Shown piece after piece: positions 1 through 5,177 of a DNA stretch of 7,417 bases. The position numbers and the translations under genes are program-made. Position 1 is the stretch's first letter; every line of letters starts with the position of its first letter. The DNA comes from Candidatus Poseidoniaceae archaeon (GTDB lineage: Archaea > Thermoplasmatota > Poseidoniia > Poseidoniales > Poseidoniaceae). The notes beneath the pieces are model-generated. The model searched no databases. It was not told the DNA's origin and saw only the letters and a list, made by a program, of their open reading frames with translations. The DNA is taken from the NCBI GenBank assembly GCA_022425185.1, contig JAKMFY010000179.1:1-7417 (forward strand), read 5' to 3'.

Positions 1-127
1 GATCATGGTCTCGAAGGGCCTCGATGATTTCTCGTGTTGTCAGAGGACCATTCTTCCGAAGATATCCTACAATCCAATCGGCCTGTTGTCGTTGAAGGCG
101 CTTTTCTTCAGTCCACCTTCTTCGCAT
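1..127 (-). CDS. Partial small winged-helix-like protein (N-terminal 42 residues)
   Basis: An ATG at 127 opens a reading frame that runs without a stop to the left edge, so only the N-terminus is seen. It starts with a basic stretch (MRRRWTEEKRLQRQQ), followed by ADWIVGYLRKNG and then PLTTREIIEALRD. This helix, short turn with Gly-Pro, then a second helix containing T-x-x-E-I is the usual look of the first half of a winged helix-turn-helix, so a DNA-binding role is plausible. The same frame has a TAA a short way upstream, and no other start codon lies between that stop and the ATG. It is divergent from nei with 52 bases between the start codons, and a palindromic TTTAAA lies about 26 bases upstream of the ATG. 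The family cannot be named from this fragment. It could be a transcription regulator or another small protein carrying a winged-helix domain. Confidence 0.62.
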   Translation of the reverse strand, partial: MRRRWTEEKRLQRQQADWIVGYLRKNGPLTTREIIEALRDHD

Positions 128-148
128 ACCTAGTCTAGTTGAAACATC

Positions 149-158
149 TGTTTAAACA
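149..158. promoter_or_regulatory. Palindromic TATA-like box shared by two divergent genes
   Basis: TGTTTAAACA is a perfect 10-base palindrome centred at 153.5. The A of the minus-strand ATG is at 127 and the A of the nei ATG is at 180, so the centre is 26.5 bases from each. That is the usual spacing from an archaeal TATA box to the transcription start, which fits leaderless messages in both directions from one box. The geometry is seen directly; its use as a bidirectional promoter is inferred. Confidence 0.6.
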
Positions 159-179
159 CATGTTCAATGATTTGGTGAT

Positions 180-998
180 ATGCCAGAAGGACCTGAGATA
201 CATAGAGCGGCTCAACGGTTGAGGAACGCTTTAGAAGGTTCAACAATAACTCATGTTGAATGCCCCTATGCAACAATCCAGGGACAAGAGCATCGGTTTC
301 TTGGAAACCAAGTCATTTCGGTGGAAGCTCGTTCAAAGGCGATGTTAATCCACATTGGTGAAGATGTCCTGTACAGTCATAACCAACTCTATGGTCGCTG
401 GACGATACAAAAGAATTCCACAAATTCGAAGAAAACAAATCGATCATTACGACTCAAGTTGCAAAATGAAACTCATACTGCATGCCTTTGGTCAGCAACA
501 GACATACAGATAATCGAACCTTGGGAGATTGAAGGTCACCCTTACATTGCGAAACTCGGTCCTGATGTTGCAAACAGAAATGTTGAGTTTACTGATGTTT
601 TAGAACAAGTGCAGAATCCCAAATTCGGCAGAAGGCAACTTTCTCATCTTCTCCTGGATCAAGCCTTCTTGGCAGGTGTAGGAAATTATCTCCGGAGCGA
701 AATACTTCACTCCTCTCGAATTTCACCATCTCGTAAACTAAACTCTCTTTCAACAACGGAACAAAAGAGTCTCGCACATTCAGCAATTAATGTAACACAA
801 TTGGCCTTCGATCAGCGAGGAGTTACAGTCCAAAAAGAACTCTATGACCTCCTGAGAGAAAATGGGCTCTCTCGACGACAAGCAAGGCATCATGTGTTTA
901 CCCGTGATGGGCTAGCGTGCCATGAATGCAGTTCAACAATCATACACAGTCGAATGAGTGGAAGGCGTCTTGATTACTGTCCCTCTTGCCAACGTTAA
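180..998 (+). CDS. nei: Endonuclease VIII (Nei) DNA glycosylase / AP lyase
   Basis: Bifunctional base-excision-repair enzyme that removes oxidised pyrimidines and cuts the strand at the abasic site. The 272 residues are close to the E. coli Nei length of 263. The N-terminus MPEGPEI supplies the catalytic Pro2 and Glu3. Lys53 in ARSKAML matches the conserved catalytic-site lysine. YSHNQLYG at 65-72, GPDV at 127-130 and LLLDQAFLAGVGNYLR at 157-172 (helix-two-turn-helix region) match E. coli Nei as I remember it almost word for word. The C-terminal zinc finger has Cys247, Cys250, Cys267 and Cys270, with the DNA-contacting arginine pair at 262-263 in SGRRLDYC. The start is fixed because Pro must follow the initiator Met. 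The ATG sits 26 bases after a TTTAAA box, so the message is probably leaderless. The close match to the bacterial enzyme suggests past transfer from bacteria (inference). The stop overlaps the convergent 95-residue gene by 4 bases. Confidence 0.95.
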   Translation: MPEGPEIHRAAQRLRNALEGSTITHVECPYATIQGQEHRFLGNQVISVEARSKAMLIHIGEDVLYSHNQLYGRWTIQKNSTNSKKTNRSLRLKLQNETHTACLWSATDIQIIEPWEIEGHPYIAKLGPDVANRNVEFTDVLEQVQNPKFGRRQLSHLLLDQAFLAGVGNYLRSEILHSSRISPSRKLNSLSTTEQKSLAHSAINVTQLAFDQRGVTVQKELYDLLRENGLSRRQARHHVFTRDGLACHECSSTIIHSRMSGRRLDYCPSCQR

Positions 999-1282
999 AT
1001 CCGCTTCAACCTGAGTGGTTTCTGTTCGTACCCATAATTCAGATATCCTGCAGGCTCAATAAAGAATTTCTTTGTCATAAATTCCTTTCCAAATTTTGGA
1101 TGGGGTTGTTCGAAGAGAAGAACAATCCTTGTCGACCAACCGACTCTATCGGTGATCAATCCCTTCGCTGGGTGACCATCTACTGTGAGTTGAAGTGGCT
1201 CAAATTGTTCTTGTCCTGAATCGATTGGGAAATCGGATTCATTAATTTCGGGCTCATTGTTTGCATCGTCTCTTTGTGACAT
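995..1282 (-). CDS. Hypothetical 95-residue protein
   Basis: I do not recognise this protein. The first 30 residues are acidic and polar (MSQRDDANNEPEINESDF), probably flexible. Residues 29-58 read as alternating beta-strands (PLQLTVDG, KGLITDRVG, TRIVLLFE), followed by HPKFGKEFMTKKFFIEPAGY and a basic end (KPLRLKRI). It has no cysteines, no signal peptide and no membrane segment. A small beta-barrel is possible but this is only an impression. I prefer this strand to the overlapping plus-strand frame (986-1219) because the ATG at 1282 has a TATA-like box centred about 27 bases upstream, the protein has a coherent acidic head and basic tail, and its stop falls exactly at the end of nei (overlap 995-998). 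It is divergent from the biotin carboxylase across 110 bases. Confidence 0.6.
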   Translation of the reverse strand: MSQRDDANNEPEINESDFPIDSGQEQFEPLQLTVDGHPAKGLITDRVGWSTRIVLLFEQPHPKFGKEFMTKKFFIEPAGYLNYGYEQKPLRLKRI

Positions 1283-1304
1283 ATCGTGAAAATAAGGCTC
1301 CCTG

Positions 1305-1314
1305 TATAATAAGT
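1305..1314 (-). promoter_or_regulatory. TATA-like box for the 95-residue gene
   Basis: Read on the minus strand this is ACTTATTATA, centred about 27 bases before the ATG at 1282. The spacing suits an archaeal TATA box with a leaderless or near-leaderless message. It lies in the most A/T-rich stretch of the window. Confidence 0.45.
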
Positions 1315-1351
1315 TTATTACTTAATAACTAATTAATTTGTACTACTTATT
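1308..1351. repeat. Inverted repeat AATAAGT / ACTTATT in divergent promoter region
   Basis: AATAAGT at 1308-1314 and its exact complement ACTTATT at 1345-1351 face each other across 30 A/T-rich bases. Inside lies a second, tight inverted repeat, TTATTA-CT-TAATAA at 1315-1328, then CTAATTAATTT. Because the region is so A/T-rich, a 7-base match could be chance. The outer arms coincide with the likely TATA-like boxes of the two divergent genes. Confidence 0.45.
1345..1351 (+). promoter_or_regulatory. Possible TATA-like box for the biotin carboxylase unit
   Basis: ACTTATT here would place transcription start near 1374, giving a leader of roughly 19 bases before the ATG at 1393. No A/T-rich box lies at the 26-base leaderless distance from that ATG (around 1367 the sequence is CTCATAGG), so this gene seems to have a short leader. 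The alternative box is TTAATTT near 1333-1339, which would give a leader of about 30 bases. Confidence 0.3.
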
Positions 1352-1392
1352 GAACCGCTTTGCTCATAGGGTGTCTTGGATAACAGCAGGTC

Positions 1393-2733
1393 ATGGGGTT
1401 CTCAAAAGTCTTGATTGCCAACCGCGGAGAAATTGCTCTTCGAATCATGAGAACACTTCGTGATATGAACATCGAAGCAGCAATAATCTATGGTAAAGAA
1501 GACCGTCTCTCATTACCAGTACGTCTTTCAGATGATGCTCATTTCCGTGACGTCATCAATCCCCTTGATGCTTACCTCGATATCGAAGCAGTTGTACAAG
1601 CAGCCAAAGACATGGGCTGTGATGCTGTTCATCCAGGTTACGGTTTTCTTGCAGAAAATGCTGGATTCGTAAAGCGTCTACAGGAAGAAGGTATTACTTT
1701 CATTGGACCAAGTTCGGATGTAATCACTTTACTCGGTGATAAAATCGAAGCAAGAGCGGCAATGGAAGCAGCAGGATTACCAACTGCTAAAGGCTCTTCT
1801 GAGCCAATTTTTGAGGCATCTGTCGCATCAGCACTTGCAGATGAGATCGGTTACCCAGTCATCATCAAAGCCGCTGCTGGTGGAGGTGGCATTGGAATGC
1901 AGATCGTTCAGGCTGCCGATGAATTTGAAAGCGCATTGAAGCTTTGTCAATCTCGAGCAAAATCAGCTTTTGGCGACTCTCGTGTCTTTGTTGAGAAATA
2001 CATCCAAGGTGCACAGCATGTTGAATTCCAAGTACTTGCGGACGGAAACAAAGCAATTCATTTCGGGGAGCGCTTTTGCTCGATTCAACGCCGTCACCAA
2101 AAGTTGGTTGAAGAAGGACCTTGGCTCACTCCAGAAAAGCGTGAAGAAATTGGTGCTCTTGTTTGTAGAGGCGCTGAATCTGTAGGCTACAAAGGCCTTG
2201 CAACGTTTGAATTCCTTCGTGATGCGAATGGCGACTTCTACTTTTTAGAAGTAAATCCTCGTGTTCAAGTTGAACATACCGTAACAGAATTGATCACAGG
2301 ACACAACCTCGTTGAACTCGGAATTCGAGTCGCACAGGGAGAACCACTTCCTCTTGCGCAAGAAGACATCAGTTGGAACGGTCATTCAATCCAATGCCGC
2401 TTAAATGCAGAAGATCCTCGTGAATTTATCCCGAGCCCAGGACGATTGTGGGAATGCCATTTCCCTTCAGGATTTGGCGTTAGAGTGGACACGCATGCAC
2501 ATCCTGGTTACGAAATGCCAGGAAGTTTCGATTCACTTCTCGCAAAGTTACTTGTTTGGGGGAGAGACCGGGAAGATGCTATTCGCAGAATGAGAACTGC
2601 TCTTGATGAGACCGTGATTACAGGTGTCGAGCACCTCATCCCACTTCACCGCCGAATTATGGATGAAACTGATTTTATCAATGGAGATATCACAATTCAG
2701 TACATCGACATGCATCAAGAACTCTTAGGCTGA
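1393..2733 (+). CDS. accC: Biotin carboxylase subunit of an acyl-CoA (or pyruvate) carboxylase
   Basis: ATP-dependent carboxylation of biotin on a carrier protein, the first half-reaction of acetyl-/propionyl-CoA or pyruvate carboxylase; cytoplasmic. The 446 residues match E. coli AccC (449) and contain no biotin-carrier or carboxyltransferase domain. The N-terminal domain starts KVLIANRGEIALRIMR and carries HPGYGFLAENA at 80-90. The ATP-grasp domain (about 115-320) has Lys117, Lys159, the glycine loop KAAAGGGGIGM (159-169), the QRRHQKLVEE segment (232-241), and the catalytic EVNPRVQVEH (286-295) with Glu286, Asn288, Arg290 and Glu294. The C-terminal domain has RLNAEDP (Arg336) and FDSLLAKL. 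All expected catalytic residues are present. GEDRLSLP-like wording near 35-42 and VNPRVQVEHTVTE lean towards pyruvate/propionyl-CoA carboxylases. In the glycine loop Ile167 replaces the usual Arg. The start is fixed by an in-frame TAA at 1381 and no other candidate. The PfkB gene follows after 10 bases. Which substrate it serves cannot be told here. Confidence 0.92.
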   Translation: MGFSKVLIANRGEIALRIMRTLRDMNIEAAIIYGKEDRLSLPVRLSDDAHFRDVINPLDAYLDIEAVVQAAKDMGCDAVHPGYGFLAENAGFVKRLQEEGITFIGPSSDVITLLGDKIEARAAMEAAGLPTAKGSSEPIFEASVASALADEIGYPVIIKAAAGGGGIGMQIVQAADEFESALKLCQSRAKSAFGDSRVFVEKYIQGAQHVEFQVLADGNKAIHFGERFCSIQRRHQKLVEEGPWLTPEKREEIGALVCRGAESVGYKGLATFEFLRDANGDFYFLEVNPRVQVEHTVTELITGHNLVELGIRVAQGEPLPLAQEDISWNGHSIQCRLNAEDPREFIPSPGRLWECHFPSGFGVRVDTHAHPGYEMPGSFDSLLAKLLVWGRDREDAIRRMRTALDETVITGVEHLIPLHRRIMDETDFINGDITIQYIDMHQELLG

Positions 2734-2735
2734 GG
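2732..2735 (+). promoter_or_regulatory. Shine-Dalgarno site for the PfkB gene
   Basis: GAGG overlaps the biotin carboxylase stop codon and lies 8 bases before the kinase ATG at 2744. The following ATGAT extends the resemblance to the anti-Shine-Dalgarno target GAGGTGAT. It supports the 2744 start over the out-of-frame ATG at 2748, and suggests re-initiation on a shared message. Confidence 0.55.
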
Positions 2736-2743
2736 ATGATTCG

Positions 2744-3682
2744 ATGGATGTTCTTATTGTTGGAAGTTTAGCTTATGATAGCATAGTCTCACCTCTTGGT
2801 GCTGTAGAAAATGCACTCGGTGGTTCTGCGACATATGCGGGTTTATCCTGTGCCTTTCATCGAAATCGCTTGGGACTTGAATCAGTGGGTCTCGTCGGAG
2901 TCGTTGGTTCAGATTTCAGAAAACAAGATCGAGCAATTTTTGAAAACGCTCAACTTGATACCCATGGAATCGAAACAGTAGAAGGGGAAACTTTCCGTTG
3001 GGTTGGCTCATATGAAGGGTCAATGGCCCAAGCAATAACTCACGAGACACACCTGAACGTGTTCGAACACTTTGAACCGAAGGTTCCTGAACACGGTCGT
3101 AATCCAACCGTTACTTTTTGTGCCAACTTACACCCTGCAATTCAACTCTCAGTACTCGATCAATCTAAACCGGTTCGATTTTCTATTCTTGATTCGATGA
3201 ATCTGTGGATTGACATCGCCCACGAAACCCTACTTGAAGCCATGAAGAGAGTTGATATTGTGGTCATCAATGATGGAGAAGCATCAATGCTTGCAGGAAA
3301 GGAGAACGTTGTAGCAGCCGCTAAAGCAGTTCAACAGATGGCATCAATACCGACTCTTATCGTGAAGAGGGGTGAACATGGCGTTATTGCTCTCCACGGT
3401 GGAGATACAATTGCAATGCCGTCCTACCCTTGTCTTGAGGTTACTGATCCGACCGGCTGTGGAGATACATTTGCGGGAGCCTTAGCTGCTTGCCTTGCTT
3501 CAGGAAAGGGTGAATTAACACTTGAAGAACTTAGAAATGCTTTGACCCATGCTACAGTAACTGCAAGTTTCACTCTCGAAGACTTCGGTACGACAATTCT
3601 GGAAAAGATTTCACATGAAGCGTATCAGCAACGATACAATTCGTTCTGTGAAATCTCAGGAATCTCAGTCAAATCGTCGTAA
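2744..3682 (+). CDS. PfkB/ribokinase-family carbohydrate (or nucleoside) kinase
   Basis: Transfers phosphate from ATP to a hydroxyl of a sugar or related substrate; the substrate cannot be named. At 312 residues it is a normal family length. The N-terminal strand MDVLIVGSLAYDS leads to the substrate-binding GGSATYAG at 26-33, then VGLVGVVGSDF. VVINDGEASML (173-183) and IVKRGEHGVI (206-215) are the usual strands before the nucleotide site. DPTGCGDTFAGAL (235-247) is the PfkB signature with catalytic Asp241 and the anion hole; Cys239 stands where Ala is usual. The FRWVGSY (84-90), LNVFEHFEPKVPE (104-116) and LDSMNLWI (149-156) wording matches a widespread group annotated only as sugar kinase, from memory. 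It lies 10 bases after the biotin carboxylase with its own ribosome binding site, so the two are probably co-transcribed, though no biochemical link is obvious. Its last 18 bases overlap the convergent membrane-protein gene. Confidence 0.88.
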   Translation: MDVLIVGSLAYDSIVSPLGAVENALGGSATYAGLSCAFHRNRLGLESVGLVGVVGSDFRKQDRAIFENAQLDTHGIETVEGETFRWVGSYEGSMAQAITHETHLNVFEHFEPKVPEHGRNPTVTFCANLHPAIQLSVLDQSKPVRFSILDSMNLWIDIAHETLLEAMKRVDIVVINDGEASMLAGKENVVAAAKAVQQMASIPTLIVKRGEHGVIALHGGDTIAMPSYPCLEVTDPTGCGDTFAGALAACLASGKGELTLEELRNALTHATVTASFTLEDFGTTILEKISHEAYQQRYNSFCEISGISVKSS

Positions 3683-5086
3683 TCCATGACGCCCTGATTG
3701 CTGGATTGGGGCAATTTCATTCGATTCTGTCAGGGAACTAAATGAGTCAGGGACCTCTTGTGCCTCTCGTTCCTCTGGTATATGTTCGTTCAAAATTCCA
3801 ATGAGTTCCTCATCAACACCCTCATGACTCAGGTTTGCGATTGCATTTCGAACTTTTTTGATGGAGGAAATTCCACGAGATACAATGGTTGTTTTGAATT
3901 TCCTCGACTTTACGATTTTGTTCTCGGTTTTGTTTGAACGTATTTGGATGCGGTGTAAGGAACTATTGCCGTTGTTGCGTCGAATAATTCCTGAACTTAG
4001 AGCAGGCTGTTGCTGAGGTATTGTTTCTTCCTCAGGTGTCGTTGCTTGTTCGACAAGGGACGGCTTCTCTTCAATTTCTTCGAGATTGAGGTTTTCGAGT
4101 CCATGATCCGGGGAAGTAAACATTCCAGAGGTATGCGGGATATGGGCTCCTTCTGGTCCAACAAAACGAGGTAGGTGGGTTTGGGGTAGAGGTGTTGAGG
4201 TCAACGGTTTACGAGTGACTGGAAGATCACTGGCCTGATGCATTCGGTGAGAAGAACTTCCTTGACTGGTTCTTGGTTCGGGCGGCAATGGTGAATCTCC
4301 TGTAAATATCGCATCATTGTGGCCAATAGGGCGATGTTGATGTTCATATTCCCCATATCCTCTTCGTGTCGAGATATGTTGTCGTCCTCGTGCAATGATT
4401 CCGTGTTCAACAGATGGGTTTTGATTCATGGCATCATTAGCCCATCGGGGAATTGTTTCCTCATCGATTTCAAATCCATCACCCGATGTACTTCCAGTGT
4501 CTAAAAATGCGGTGATACTTGCCGAAGGGACTAAATCAACTGGGGGGCTTGGCAATTCATCGTATGCTTCTTGAGCTGCTTCACGAGGATAATCGGTGTC
4601 TTGATTCATCATCTCAGTCCCAATCTTTGCTTGCTCAAGGGTCATTCCATCATTCATTCTTCCAATCAGCATCGAAAGTTCGAGTAACTTGGAATCGTTA
4701 CCGTATATGACATGGCAATCGCCCAGTAGCATATCCAATGTAAGAGTCGGACGTTTAGTAAGGCCCCAACTCGAAATTAGGACTACGCCGGCTAAGAATG
4801 CGAACACTCGAAGGTCAGCGGGAGTGATGATACGCCAAGAGGCGTACAGTGCGCAAACGCCTATGAATGCAATCCATGCAGGGACAAGCGTAGTATTGTG
4901 GTGCTGCATTCTGGCGACAGAGTCATATCGAAAATCAAGGCAATTTCCGTTTTTGAACTCAAATGTTACTCGAGAATTTGTAAGGCTTGCTCTCGCCTTC
5001 CCTCCTTCTCCTACCAAGCGTAGACCGTGAAGAGATACTCTCTCCCCATTCTCCGCAAGGCGTTCGTTGCGCCTGTTGGTCTGCAT
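3665..5086 (-). CDS. Membrane-hairpin protein with PH-like flanks and long low-complexity cytoplasmic-type tail
   Basis: A 473-residue protein that I cannot assign. Residues 20-62 look like beta-strands (GLRLVGEGGK, ASLTNSRVTFEF, CLDFRYDSVARM). Two hydrophobic segments follow, about 67-87 and 90-109, joined by a very short turn. The strands then resume with RPTLTLDMLLGDCHVIYG and a helix LLELSMLIGRM at 134-144. A beta module interrupted by a membrane hairpin recalls small PH-like or DUF6232-like bacterial membrane proteins; this is resemblance by eye only. Residues 160-375 are rich in Pro, Ser, Thr, Gln, His and Glu and probably disordered. Residues 376-411 are strongly basic (KTENKIVKSRKFK), then comes an amphipathic segment (KKVRNAIANLSHEGVDEELIGILNEHI) and a tail ending GRHGLRRFD. 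No signal peptide. The ATG at 5086 is the only ATG, GTG or TTG in frame between the end of the EF-like gene and residue 1. It follows that gene after 91 bases and overlaps the kinase gene tail-to-tail. Confidence 0.75.
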   Translation of the reverse strand: MQTNRRNERLAENGERVSLHGLRLVGEGGKARASLTNSRVTFEFKNGNCLDFRYDSVARMQHHNTTLVPAWIAFIGVCALYASWRIITPADLRVFAFLAGVVLISSWGLTKRPTLTLDMLLGDCHVIYGNDSKLLELSMLIGRMNDGMTLEQAKIGTEMMNQDTDYPREAAQEAYDELPSPPVDLVPSASITAFLDTGSTSGDGFEIDEETIPRWANDAMNQNPSVEHGIIARGRQHISTRRGYGEYEHQHRPIGHNDAIFTGDSPLPPEPRTSQGSSSHRMHQASDLPVTRKPLTSTPLPQTHLPRFVGPEGAHIPHTSGMFTSPDHGLENLNLEEIEEKPSLVEQATTPEEETIPQQQPALSSGIIRRNNGNSSLHRIQIRSNKTENKIVKSRKFKTTIVSRGISSIKKVRNAIANLSHEGVDEELIGILNEHIPEEREAQEVPDSFSSLTESNEIAPIQQSGRHGLRRFD

Positions 5087-5110
5087 CCCATCCCGCAGTA
5101 GAACCAGCCC

Positions 5111-5116
5111 ATTATC
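5111..5116 (-). promoter_or_regulatory. Weak TATA-like box before the membrane-protein gene
   Basis: GATAAT on the minus strand is centred about 27 bases before the ATG at 5086, the same spacing seen for other genes here. The match is short, so the gene may equally be read through from the EF-like gene. The rest of the 91-base gap (5087-5177) shows no clear hairpin, T-run terminator or open frame. Confidence 0.25.
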
Positions 5117-5177
5117 AATGCATCCCCAAAGTATGAGATTGAGAAGGGCGTTCGTGGACGAGATTTTCCATGCCGAT

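Noticed and set aside
986..1219. Plus-strand frame of 77 residues overlapping the end of nei
   Set aside because: It starts inside nei, has no promoter or ribosome site, has an unnatural residue mix, and is antisense to the better supported 95-residue gene.
1315..1328. TTATTA-CT-TAATAA as a transcription terminator
   Set aside because: The stem is only A-T pairs with a two-base loop and lies between divergent promoters, where no transcript ends.
4689..5030. Plus-strand frame of 113 residues antisense to the membrane-protein gene
   Set aside because: It is rich in Arg, Ser and Pro with no recognisable motif. The opposite strand encodes coherent membrane segments and beta-strands over the same bases.
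3665..5086. Treating the 473-residue protein as a sensor kinase or transporter
   Set aside because: No histidine kinase, receiver, ATPase or transporter motif is present; only two membrane segments and a low-complexity tail are seen.
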